From NCBI GenBank assembly GCA_045568115.1, contig JBJLBO010000001.1, positions 633,928 to 697,927 on the forward strand: a stretch of DNA of 64,000 nt. Direction: 5' to 3'. Positions 54,292-62,639 of the stretch are shown here, in pieces. The notes beneath the pieces were generated by a model that was given only the letters and a program-made list of their open reading frames with translations, had not been told where the DNA came from and searched no databases. Within the stretch, counting starts at the first letter, position 1, and the number at the start of each line of letters is the position of its first letter. The DNA is from MGIIb-O1 sp002457595 (lineage in GTDB: Archaea; Thermoplasmatota; Poseidoniia; Poseidoniales; Thalassarchaeaceae). Made by a program: the position numbers and the translations under genes.

Positions 54292-55221
54292 ATGAAATAC
54301 AGACCTTATTTCGCCCGAGTCCCGGAAGGTGTAATGATGGGCAACAAGGTAGTTTGGTTTACTGGGCTTTCAGGAGCAGGAAAGACAACAATTGCTATGG
54401 CAGCAGCAGACAGATTTGGCTGTGAAGTGCTAGATGGTGACACGATTAGAGACTTTTTCGCAAATTCCGACTTCAGCCGTGAAGGCCGCGAAAAACATCT
54501 TCTTGGCATAGCTAAGATGGCAAATATGATCTCAAAGCATACTGATGTTCTTTGTTCATTCATCACTCCTTACGAAGACGTGCGAGAGAAAATCCTCGAA
54601 ATTCTCCCAGATAATGCGGTTATGGTGCATGTATCCACATCTCTTGAGGTGTGTGAAGATAGAGATGTGAAAGGCCTGTATGCAAAGGCTCGCACAGGCG
54701 AAATAACCAATTTCACAGGAATCAGCGACCCTTTCGACGAACCAAAGTGCGCACACATCACACTAGATTCCAGTGGTAGTGAAGGCAAATCAGTCGACGA
54801 TATGGTTGAGCAACTCGCTCACCTATTTGAGAAGCCTAAGGCAGTTCTTCTTCCCGGCCGCTGGCAACCTCTACATGTTGGCCATGAATGGCTTATCCAA
54901 AGAGAGTTAGACCAAGGAAAGAGCGTAGTTGTAGGTATCAGGAACACCCCAGTATCAGATTCTGATCCATTCTCAACAGATGTTCGAAAGAGAATGATTG
55001 AGCACAGGTATGCCGACGAAGATGTTGAGGCATGGGTTATGCCAGATATCGAAGCAATCTCTTACGGCCGAAAGGTGGGTTACGAGCTTCGTGAAGCAGA
55101 CGACATCCCTCCAGAAGTATTCGCAGTATCTGCAACTGGCGTTCGTGGCGGAAATAGAGCCAACGTTTCAGAACGAGTCATGGAATTCATGATTTCGGAA
55201 GGCATCTGGGACGGCGAATGA
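54292..55221 (+). CDS. APS kinase fused to an HxGH-type nucleotidyltransferase domain
   Basis: Two domains. Residues ~18-170 are adenylylsulfate kinase (APS + ATP to PAPS): Walker A GLSGAGKTT at 25-33, DGDTIRDFF, the FITPY motif and GLYAKARTGEITNFTGISDPF. Residues ~180-309 are a cytidylyltransferase-like domain with GRWQPLHVGHEW (HxGH at 195-198) and a C-terminal VSATGVRGG, equivalent to the ISSTxxR motif of NMN/pantetheine-phosphate adenylyltransferases. The fusion is unlike the classical ATP-sulfurylase/APS-kinase enzymes. The start is ATG 54292, with ATG 54334/54337 also possible. It completes the sulfation module with the two genes upstream. Confidence 0.88.
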   Translation: MKYRPYFARVPEGVMMGNKVVWFTGLSGAGKTTIAMAAADRFGCEVLDGDTIRDFFANSDFSREGREKHLLGIAKMANMISKHTDVLCSFITPYEDVREKILEILPDNAVMVHVSTSLEVCEDRDVKGLYAKARTGEITNFTGISDPFDEPKCAHITLDSSGSEGKSVDDMVEQLAHLFEKPKAVLLPGRWQPLHVGHEWLIQRELDQGKSVVVGIRNTPVSDSDPFSTDVRKRMIEHRYADEDVEAWVMPDIEAISYGRKVGYELREADDIPPEVFAVSATGVRGGNRANVSERVMEFMISEGIWDGE

Positions 55222-55265
55222 ATTAACGAAGCCATCTTTAAGTTGACTTGTGCCGACCAAATGTT

Positions 55266-55400
55266 ATGTTTTGGTTGCTTGAACTGTTGGGCTTCGTAGC
55301 AGACATTGGCACTTTCTTACATTTCATGTGGAAACATCCGGTATACACCTTAGTTGGTATTGGTGCATTGGGCGGATTGGTGTATTACTTTATTTGGTAA
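55266..55400 (+). CDS. Small membrane peptide, 44 residues
   Basis: ATG 55266 to TAA 55400. The peptide starts MFWLLELLGFVADIG and ends in a second hydrophobic stretch, GIGALGGLVYYFIW, with a short polar HFMWKHP turn between, i.e. one or two membrane helices. No other gene fits the 272-bp gap between the APS kinase fusion and prefoldin alpha. Coding potential rests only on the open frame and its amphipathic pattern. Confidence 0.5.
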   Translation: MFWLLELLGFVADIGTFLHFMWKHPVYTLVGIGALGGLVYYFIW

Positions 55401-55493
55401 CGTTCGAGATGGAGAAGAACCATTCTCAGAACCGAAAATCCACACCAATTCCCAGCGACGGCTTCATTGCACCCTATACACCCCCCCGGCTCA

Positions 55494-56015
55494 ATGGGTG
55501 TACCAGACAGGGCCGAACTGCAGCAAATCGCGCAGTTGGTTGAGATGAATCGAGAACGCCTTCAAGCGCTCGAGCAGCAAGTCCACCGCCTTGAGGAAGT
55601 TCGTCTAGAACAAGTAAGAGCAATCATGTCACTAGAAGCAATTCCAGAGGACGGCGCAACAGATGTCATGATTCCACTTGGAGGGGGCGTCCAAATCATT
55701 GCAGATGTATCTGCAAAGGCGGGTGCCGTGGTAGACATAGGTAGTGGAATACAAGCAGAGCGAACAAGAGTGGAAGCACTAGAAATGCTAAATTCCCGAA
55801 ATCAAGAATTAATGCAGTTAATGGATCAAATGAAAACAGAATTTGATGAAACGGAGAAGGTAGTTTTAGATCTTGCAAACCAATTTAATGACGGTGTCGC
55901 GACTCTTCAAGAAGACGCAACAGAAGAAGAACCTCCGGCTCCATCACAAACAGAAACATCCTCTCCAAAACGTCGTCGCAGGAAGCGCGGCACAGATCTT
56001 ACTTTGGATGACTAG
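55494..56015 (+). CDS. pfdA: Prefoldin subunit alpha
   Basis: Subunit of the hexameric co-chaperone that captures unfolded proteins for the thermosome. Two long coiled coils (about residues 5-50 and 95-140) flank the central beta-hairpin region DVMIPLGGGVQIIADV and VVDIGSGIQAER. The C-terminal ~35 residues are a charged, Lys/Arg-rich tail. ATG 55494 (MGVPDRAELQQ) is preferred to an earlier TTG. It precedes a small membrane protein and ftsY, the conserved archaeal arrangement. Confidence 0.93.
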   Translation: MGVPDRAELQQIAQLVEMNRERLQALEQQVHRLEEVRLEQVRAIMSLEAIPEDGATDVMIPLGGGVQIIADVSAKAGAVVDIGSGIQAERTRVEALEMLNSRNQELMQLMDQMKTEFDETEKVVLDLANQFNDGVATLQEDATEEEPPAPSQTETSSPKRRRRKRGTDLTLDD

Positions 56016-56023
56016 GTGATTGA

Positions 56024-56389
56024 ATGGGCTTCGTATTCAGAATATTTATGAAAAATATATTTGCTTTCATAGGAAAGCACATTTCTTCGATTATATCATT
56101 TATTTTTGCAGCATTCAAAGGAATGCCTGCCCGAGTGGGCTTAGCAATAATTGGTTCAATTCTATTGATAATCTCTTTTTCAGGGGGCTTATTGTGGGGA
56201 TTCTTTTCAGCAAATTTCTATAATGAAGATTTACGATATGCAATTGAGCACTCAATAACCCCTCTTCTGATTATTGTGCTTCTTTGGATTTGTATTGCGA
56301 CATTCTTACCGAGTCTTGAGCGGCAACATACGAAAACCGAAGAGGATGGCTTAGAGGGTGCCGAAGGAATCGAGGAAAGTGATTCCTAA
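56024..56389 (+). CDS. Small membrane protein upstream of ftsY
   Basis: 121 residues with an amphipathic N-terminus, two hydrophobic helices (about 36-60 and 80-97) and an acidic tail ending EEDGLEGAEGIEESDS. No family is recognised. It lies 8 bp after pfdA, and its stop TAA shares its last A with the ATG of ftsY (TAATG). That tight coupling suggests a role with the SRP receptor or membrane insertion, which is inference. Confidence 0.75.
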   Translation: MGFVFRIFMKNIFAFIGKHISSIISFIFAAFKGMPARVGLAIIGSILLIISFSGGLLWGFFSANFYNEDLRYAIEHSITPLLIIVLLWICIATFLPSLERQHTKTEEDGLEGAEGIEESDS

Positions 56390-57684
56390 TGGGATTGTTT
56401 GATCGTTTTAAAAAACGAACAGAAGAAGCTGTTGAGGAAGAAGAATTCACAGTCGAAGAGGACACGATTGAGGCCGAAGAAGCCCTGATTCAGCGTCGTA
56501 AAATGCTAGACGCAATCAATTGGGCAAAGAACATCACCCCACCCCCCCCACCTCCTGGTTTTGAAGAATTTCAAGAGGAAGTGGAAGAGAAATGGGACGA
56601 ATTTGTTGAAGATTTACCAGACGACCCCTTCAGCGCCCCTCTTGATAAAAAAGCCCGGAAGAAAGCTGAAAGAGAAGCAGTAATTGCTACATCTGAACAA
56701 TCCCAAGCAGAGAAAGAAACACCTTCATACGATCGGATGAAAAGCACGACGGGACGAACTCTAGTGTCTAATGAATCATCTCCTTTCAAAGTAGATATGG
56801 AGGATTTGGAAGTAAAGAAAGGAGGAAAAATAATTGCTGCTTCAAAAACTCTAGATTCTATATTTGAGGAATTAGAGACAGATTTGCTGATGGCAGACAT
56901 GGGTCACGATGCGGTAATGGATGTAATGACAACCCTTCGAGCCTCCATTATCGGGGCCCGAATAAACAGGAAAGCAGACCTCTCGGAAGTAATAGATCAG
57001 GCCCTTAGAAATGCATTACTGACTCTTCTAGAAGCAGGATATTGGAACTTCGATAAGACGGTCAAGTCCTTTGCCGAGCAAGGAAAACCCGTGTCGATAA
57101 TGATGGTCGGCGTTAATGGAACAGGAAAAACGACCACTTCAGCAAAAATAGCCCACCGCCTCAAACAAAACGGGTATTCAGTAGTTCTAGCAGCTGCCGA
57201 CACGTTCAGAGCCGGAGCAATCGATCAGTTAGCAAATCACGCCGAACGCCTAGGAGTTCGCTGTATCCGTAGCCAAAGAGGAGGAGATGCAGCCGCAGTA
57301 GCCCGAGATGCATTTGAGAGTGCGAAGGCGCGTGGAGAAGATGTAGTAATCATCGACACTGCAGGTAGAATGCAGAACAAAACCAACCTAATGGAGGAAC
57401 TTCGTAAGGTTCACAGAGTCACAAGACCTCATTTAGTCCTCTTTGTCGCAGACGCACTTGCAGGAAATGATGCAGTAGTTCAAGCGAAGGAATTTCAGAG
57501 AATGCTAAGTTTTGATGGGGCAGTCCTCTGTAAGTTAGACACTGATGCCAAAGGTGGAGCCGCCCTTTCAATTTCTCATGCAACAGGACGCCCAATTGTA
57601 CTTGCAGGTGTAGGCCAAGGTTACGATGATTTACGAGATTTCGACCCAGACTGGTTGCTTAATTCCATACTCTCGGATGATTGA
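56389..57684 (+). CDS. ftsY: Signal recognition particle receptor FtsY
   Basis: SRP-GTPase that docks ribosome-SRP complexes at the membrane. A long acidic N-terminal region (residues 1-~150, with an odd PPPPPPGF stretch near 50) precedes the NG domain. GTPase motifs: G1 GVNGTGKTT near residue 240, DTFRAGAIDQL, G3 DTAGRMQNK and G4 KLDTDAKGGAAL. 431 residues. It is translationally coupled to the small membrane protein upstream. Confidence 0.96.
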   Translation: MGLFDRFKKRTEEAVEEEEFTVEEDTIEAEEALIQRRKMLDAINWAKNITPPPPPPGFEEFQEEVEEKWDEFVEDLPDDPFSAPLDKKARKKAEREAVIATSEQSQAEKETPSYDRMKSTTGRTLVSNESSPFKVDMEDLEVKKGGKIIAASKTLDSIFEELETDLLMADMGHDAVMDVMTTLRASIIGARINRKADLSEVIDQALRNALLTLLEAGYWNFDKTVKSFAEQGKPVSIMMVGVNGTGKTTTSAKIAHRLKQNGYSVVLAAADTFRAGAIDQLANHAERLGVRCIRSQRGGDAAAVARDAFESAKARGEDVVIIDTAGRMQNKTNLMEELRKVHRVTRPHLVLFVADALAGNDAVVQAKEFQRMLSFDGAVLCKLDTDAKGGAALSISHATGRPIVLAGVGQGYDDLRDFDPDWLLNSILSDD

Positions 57685-57730
57685 ACCAACCGCGTCTTTC
57701 ATCAACAACCCCTCGCGTGTCAGGCTGAAT

Positions 57731-58426
57731 ATGTCCGAGGAGCAACCAAAGACGGCCCTCATCGTTGTGGGCAATCCGATAGTTGAGGGCCAACTAAAGA
57801 GGGCCTTAAGGAAAAGAGGATATTCATCTACAATTTCTCAAGATGGCGATAGCGCAGTCGACCAGTATGTGCAACTGAATCCAGACATAGTATTCCTTGC
57901 TCTTGACATCCCCACGCTCGACGGACACCTTACTGCTTTGGAGATGCGAGAATCAGATAGCAAGGCCCGCATCGTCTTTGTGAGTAGTAAGGGAAGACTA
58001 GCGAAGGCAGAAGATGCAGCATATTCATCTGGTTCTGTAGGTGTTTTAGTCACACCAATAACAGAATCAACCATCGAAGAAGTATGGGCTAATTGGATGG
58101 GTAAAATCCCAGAAGCCCCCGGTCTTTCAGATTTAGACGCACTCTATCCAGCATCAGATGAACCACCTCCTCTTCCTCCTCCAGACATGCCGATGATGCC
58201 AGAATCACCTCCAATTCCTAGTGAAGAAATTCAGTTACCCCTATCTTCAACAGTTTCTGTAACTGAATTCGCACCACCCCCCAAACCGAAAAAGAAGAGA
58301 TGGGGTTTGCGTATTTTCCTACTATTGGTATTAGCAGGCGGCGGTGTAGGAGGAGCTCATTATGCCGAACTCATTGATCTAAATTCTTACTTAGATGAAA
58401 TCAAAGAACTCCTTGGTCTAACATAA
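57731..58426 (+). CDS. Receiver-like domain protein with Pro-rich linker and C-terminal membrane helix
   Basis: Residues ~7-125 have the CheY-like alternation of strands and helices (TALIVVGNPIVEGQLKRAL, PDIVFLALDIPTLDG, RIVFVSSKG, VGVLVTPI). The usual phosphoacceptor position four residues before the proline reads Ala, with an Asp two residues later, so phosphorylation is doubtful. A proline-rich linker (~140-200) and a membrane helix (LRIFLLLVLAGGGVGG) follow, placing the domain at the membrane. ATG 57731 is preferred to an upstream extension overlapping ftsY. It may be linked to ftsY function; unproven. Confidence 0.78.
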   Translation: MSEEQPKTALIVVGNPIVEGQLKRALRKRGYSSTISQDGDSAVDQYVQLNPDIVFLALDIPTLDGHLTALEMRESDSKARIVFVSSKGRLAKAEDAAYSSGSVGVLVTPITESTIEEVWANWMGKIPEAPGLSDLDALYPASDEPPPLPPPDMPMMPESPPIPSEEIQLPLSSTVSVTEFAPPPKPKKKRWGLRIFLLLVLAGGGVGGAHYAELIDLNSYLDEIKELLGLT

Positions 58427-58434
58427 TCAGACAA

Positions 58435-58665
58435 TCAAGGCTCCTTAATTTCGATAGCCGGAACCTGACTAACAATCACACTTCCTGGTGGAGCATCTGT
58501 GACTACTTTCATAGTGATTGAACTATCAGTCAGCAAATTCTCATCTCCAGATAACAACCGAAGACCAATCCTCCATCTTTTGACAAATTCTCGTAAGAAA
58601 ATTAAACCAAGAAATCCTAAAACGACGAAAATAATTAACCCATTAATAAGCGAATTAAAATCCAT
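58435..58665 (-). CDS. Small single-pass membrane protein
   Basis: 76 residues: a hydrophobic helix at about 8-24, a basic KRWRIGLRLL segment and a small beta-rich soluble part ending QVPAIEIKEP. The ATG (58665) starts one base before the stop of pyrF on the same strand, so expression is probably coupled to pyrF. No family is recognised. It is convergent with the receiver-like gene, 8 bp apart. Confidence 0.68.
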   Translation of the reverse strand: MDFNSLINGLIIFVVLGFLGLIFLREFVKRWRIGLRLLSGDENLLTDSSITMKVVTDAPPGSVIVSQVPAIEIKEP

Positions 58666-59463
58666 TCAATCCCTCATCACCAGTGCTTGAAATGAAACCT
58701 CAGCATATTCCTTCGCCGCCGCAATCGGGTCATCAACACCATGAATCCCTGAACCCACAATAATTGAATCAGAACCAGCAAGCACAGCGTCCTTAGGATG
58801 CCCGTATCTTTGCCCCATTGTCCCAGACCCCACAACTAAGTTAACACCAGGAGTCCAAATCATCTGGCCCGAACCCACTTTATTTCGAAGCGCGGCTACT
58901 TCAGTAGCAGAACTCCCATTACCAATGTAGCCAATAACATGAGGAGAACCCCGCCCTGTCTCTATTGTGTTAGTAGTATAATCAGAATTTAGGAGATTTC
59001 CACTACTCGACATTTGAGCCAGAAGAAGAACTCCACCGATCCTTTCAACATCAGCCCAACCTGCTGCGATTCCATCAACAATATCCGGCCCAGATATCCT
59101 ATGCGCGGTAACAATATCTGCCCAAGAACGAATATCGTGCGCGCCCGCCATTTGTTGTTGAGAAACCTTTCCAATATCCGCAAACTTCCTATCTTCAAAT
59201 AATAGTAAATCGTGTTGCTGCGCGGCATCAACGAGCCGTTGCCAATTCTCTCTTGAAAAATCATCAACCATGTCCGCGTGTGTCTTCAAAGCAGCGATAT
59301 GCGGCCCTACCGAATTGACTAAATCGACTAATTCGTCAACAGTTCTCACATCTGCCGCGAGACATACGAGAGACTGCTTACGAACCGCGGTTTCCATGTA
59401 TCGGTGAGCCAATGGATTAGCACAGTCCGACCACCGCGCTCCCCACACCTCTTGCGGTTGCAT
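58666..59463 (-). CDS. pyrF: Orotidine 5'-phosphate decarboxylase, eukaryote (URA3)-like type
   Basis: Final step of UMP synthesis. The catalytic Lys-Asp-Lys-Asp array is visible as ALKTH and FEDRKFADIGK. The wording of these blocks (LKTHADMVDDF, LLFEDRKFADIG, GYIGNG..., IIVGSGIHG) is that of the fungal/animal URA3 branch rather than the shorter archaeal enzymes with DFKVADIP. About 265 residues from ATG 59463; the frame opens earlier at TTG 59493. It is divergent from purL across a 122-bp region with a perfect palindrome. Confidence 0.92.
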   Translation of the reverse strand: MQPQEVWGARWSDCANPLAHRYMETAVRKQSLVCLAADVRTVDELVDLVNSVGPHIAALKTHADMVDDFSRENWQRLVDAAQQHDLLLFEDRKFADIGKVSQQQMAGAHDIRSWADIVTAHRISGPDIVDGIAAGWADVERIGGVLLLAQMSSSGNLLNSDYTTNTIETGRGSPHVIGYIGNGSSATEVAALRNKVGSGQMIWTPGVNLVVGSGTMGQRYGHPKDAVLAGSDSIIVGSGIHGVDDPIAAAKEYAEVSFQALVMRD

Positions 59464-59516
59464 CGGAACTATCCGCAGTCCAAGGTATCTCAAGCCTTTC
59501 CCTTAACGACCCGCCT

Positions 59517-59531
59517 CAGGCCTACGGCCTG
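59517..59531. promoter_or_regulatory. Palindrome between divergent pyrF and purL
   Basis: CAGGCC-TAC-GGCCTG: 6-bp perfect arms and a 3-base centre, placed 53 bp from the pyrF start and 54 bp from the purL start. The central placement between pyrimidine and purine synthesis genes makes it a candidate shared operator, or simply a hairpin. Confidence 0.4.
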
Positions 59532-59585
59532 CACCGGTTGTTTCATTGAATGTACGCGGCGGCAGACACACACCGAGGTTAGCCA

Positions 59586-62500
59586 ATGGTCACATCAACC
59601 CCGGTATTTTTCTACGAAGTCACCACTCGTGACCTCGCTGGTTTACCGGATGCTAGAGGCGATTCAATCAAGGGGATGTTGGCTTCAGACCACGGAGTCG
59701 AAGTGGCTGCAGTAAGAGTAATTCTCGGATATCAAGTCAAAGCCGACTTGACTTCTGAAGAAGCTGAGAGGGCCGTGTATGATTTATTTGCAGACCCCGT
59801 TATTGAGAGAGGGAGTGTGAACAGTACACTTCTCAACGACTCCAACATTTTCTCCAATCCACCTCACACCGTTATCCAAGCGGGATTCAAACCAGGAGTC
59901 ACAGATAATGCAGGACAAGCCGGATTAGATGGATTGTTGACACTTTTTCCCAGATTGAAAGCAAAAGCGGCTGTGGCGACCAACCGGACATACCTCTTCT
60001 GGGGGGTTCCTGATGGGGTAACTTCAGAATGGTTGGCAAGTAAGTTACACAATCCGATGATTGAACGGGCGGCAACAGCAGGAAAAGCCGCATGCTCGGC
60101 TAGTAATTGGCCGAATCTCGACTTCCCCGAACAACCACCTCTTGAGCAACAAAATCCAGCAGTAGTGGATCTTGAGGTATCGGATGAGAAATTACTTGAA
60201 TTATCTGATACCGGACTTTTAGCGCTCAATTTAGAGGAAATGAAGGCCATACAATCGCATTACCGCGACCCACAAGTACAATCCACACGCAAAGAATTGG
60301 GCCTCCCTGTAGATGCCCCAACAGATGCAGAATTGGAATGCCTTGCTCAAACATGGTCTGAACATTGTTCACACAAGATATTCGCTGCTAACATCCACCA
60401 TATTGATACAGAAACTGGCGAAGATTCGACAATTGATTCGCTATTCAAGACACATATCATGAAACCAACTCTTGACATTCAATCCAATGTTGATTGGTTA
60501 CTCTCAATTTTCCACGACAACTCTGGCGTCATCGCTTGGAATGATGACTGGAGCCTTTGTATGAAGGCCGAAACACACAATTCCCCAAGTGCACTTGATC
60601 CATTTGGCGGTGCAATGACAGGTATTGTAGGCGTTAATAGAGACATACTGGGGACTGGGCTAGGTGCGCGACCAATAGCCAATACAGACGTATTTTGTTT
60701 TGGCCCTCCAGATTATTCAGGAAAAATACCAGAGGGTCTTTTCCATCCCTCGAGAGTATTCAGAGGAGTTCATGCAGGAGTTCGCGCCGGGGGCAACGAA
60801 TCCGGAATTCCAACAGTTAATGGAGCAATAATTTTCGATGAAAGATATCTTGGCAAACCTCTGGTTTATTGTGGAACAGTCGGTATGATGCCCCGCTATT
60901 TACCCGATGGGCGCGAGTCACACGACAAGACACCAAATGCGGGCGACATAGTCTACATGGTAGGCGGGCGAGTTGGCTTTGATGGGATTCATGGAGCAAC
61001 ATTTTCCAGCCTCGAATTGACTGAAGAGAGTCCGAGCTCAGCGGTGCAAATAGGAGACCCAATCACTCAGAAGAAGATGATTGACATGATTCTTGAAGCT
61101 AGGGACGCAGGATTAATCCAAGTCATCACAGACAATGGTGCTGGCGGCCTTTCAAGTAGCGTTGGAGAGATGGCTGAACTGACAAACGGCGCTGATCTCG
61201 ACCTTTCGGTTGTACCTCTAAAGCAAGCAGGACTCAGTCCTTGGGAAATTTTAGTTTCAGAATCCCAAGAACGTATGACGGTTGGTGTGAGACCAGCAGA
61301 CTGCGAGGCATTCGAAGCATTGGCAAACCTTCACGAAGTAGAAGCAACAATAGTTGGTACATTCACCAATTCAGGGGCCTTCGTCGTTAGAATGGGCGAG
61401 AAACATATTGCTCATCTACCCATTTCATTCCTTCATGAGGGGTGCCCCCAACTTCAACTCGAATCGGAGTGGACACCCCCCGAACATTCAGAAATCATCC
61501 TACCTCAAGCGGACGCAGAAGAGAAAGGAGAAATTTTGGCCAGATTACTCGCTCGCCCGAATGTAGCTAGCAAAGAATGGTGGGTTCGCTCGTATGATCA
61601 CGAAGTTATCGCTCAATCAGTAATCAAACCATTCTGCGGCGTTAATCACGATGCACCGGGCGACGCAGCGGTAATCGCACCAATTCAAGGCCAAACCCAA
61701 GGCGCGGTAATTTCGAATGGGATAGTACCTCGATACTCCGACATAGATGCATATGCAATGGCTGCGGCAAGTATAGATGAGGCGTTACGCAATGCGGTTT
61801 GTGTTGGAGTAGACTTAGATTTAATCGCCGGCCTAGACAATTTCTGCTGGCCGGATCCAGTTGAATCTGCAAAGACACCAGATGGGCGATACAAACTGGC
61901 ACAACTTGTCAGAGCCAATCGTGCTCTCGATGAAGTATGTAGGGCATACAACCTCCCTTGCATTTCAGGAAAAGACTCGATGAAGAACGACGCTACTCTT
62001 GATGGTGAAAAAATCAGTGTCCCACCAACCTTGCTATTCAGCCTAATAGGAAACCACATCGATGTTCGCAAAGCAGTATCTAGTGACTTCAAAGACGTAG
62101 GTGACAAAATCTACCTACTTGGAGAGACACACCAGGAATTAGGTGCCAGCGAACTAGCATTCATGCTACGAGATGAGTCCAGCGGAGAGTCTGGAATTGG
62201 TGGTAAAGTACCGGAAATCAATCCAGAAAGAAACCTCGCAATGTATCGTGCATTAACAGGTGCAATGACTCATGGCATCGTTGCTAGTGCTCATGATTGC
62301 AGTGATGGAGGTCTAGCCTCTGCACTAGCTGAATGCTGCTTTGGTAGCGATTCAGGAGCCACAGTAAATATTTCACCAATAATGTCAGATTGTAAGAAAA
62401 TTGATGAATGGGGCGCCCTATTTGGAGAATCTCTTGGACGCATATTAGTAAGCATAAAATCAAGCGACTGCGAAGCATTCGAATATGCAATGGGCGGGCA

Positions 62501-62639
62501 TGCTTGCTATCAAATAGGTGAAGTTAAGGAAGGTGACACAATTTCTTTCTCAAATTCAAATGACCGAATTTTGAGCGCTTCAATGAGCGCACTCCGTTCA
62601 GCGTGGAAAGGAACTCTTGACGGAGGTGGTCCTCAATGA
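59586..62639 (+). CDS. purL: Phosphoribosylformylglycinamidine synthase, PurS-like domain fused to PurL
   Basis: FGAM synthase synthetase subunit of purine synthesis. Residues 1-~170 contain PurS-like sequence (VFFYEVTTRDLAGLPDARG). The catalytic PurL part has TWSEHCSHK, AETHNSPSALDPFGGAMTG (a Ser where most enzymes have the second His of ETHNHP), the DNGAGGLSSSVGEMA glycine-rich block, ISGKDSMKND and AHDCSDGGLASALAE. 1,017 residues, without a C-terminal glutaminase. This intermediate size resembles the PurSL-type enzymes of some anaerobic bacteria. It overlaps purQ by ATGA. Confidence 0.94.
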   Translation: MVTSTPVFFYEVTTRDLAGLPDARGDSIKGMLASDHGVEVAAVRVILGYQVKADLTSEEAERAVYDLFADPVIERGSVNSTLLNDSNIFSNPPHTVIQAGFKPGVTDNAGQAGLDGLLTLFPRLKAKAAVATNRTYLFWGVPDGVTSEWLASKLHNPMIERAATAGKAACSASNWPNLDFPEQPPLEQQNPAVVDLEVSDEKLLELSDTGLLALNLEEMKAIQSHYRDPQVQSTRKELGLPVDAPTDAELECLAQTWSEHCSHKIFAANIHHIDTETGEDSTIDSLFKTHIMKPTLDIQSNVDWLLSIFHDNSGVIAWNDDWSLCMKAETHNSPSALDPFGGAMTGIVGVNRDILGTGLGARPIANTDVFCFGPPDYSGKIPEGLFHPSRVFRGVHAGVRAGGNESGIPTVNGAIIFDERYLGKPLVYCGTVGMMPRYLPDGRESHDKTPNAGDIVYMVGGRVGFDGIHGATFSSLELTEESPSSAVQIGDPITQKKMIDMILEARDAGLIQVITDNGAGGLSSSVGEMAELTNGADLDLSVVPLKQAGLSPWEILVSESQERMTVGVRPADCEAFEALANLHEVEATIVGTFTNSGAFVVRMGEKHIAHLPISFLHEGCPQLQLESEWTPPEHSEIILPQADAEEKGEILARLLARPNVASKEWWVRSYDHEVIAQSVIKPFCGVNHDAPGDAAVIAPIQGQTQGAVISNGIVPRYSDIDAYAMAAASIDEALRNAVCVGVDLDLIAGLDNFCWPDPVESAKTPDGRYKLAQLVRANRALDEVCRAYNLPCISGKDSMKNDATLDGEKISVPPTLLFSLIGNHIDVRKAVSSDFKDVGDKIYLLGETHQELGASELAFMLRDESSGESGIGGKVPEINPERNLAMYRALTGAMTHGIVASAHDCSDGGLASALAECCFGSDSGATVNISPIMSDCKKIDEWGALFGESLGRILVSIKSSDCEAFEYAMGGHACYQIGEVKEGDTISFSNSNDRILSASMSALRSAWKGTLDGGGPQ

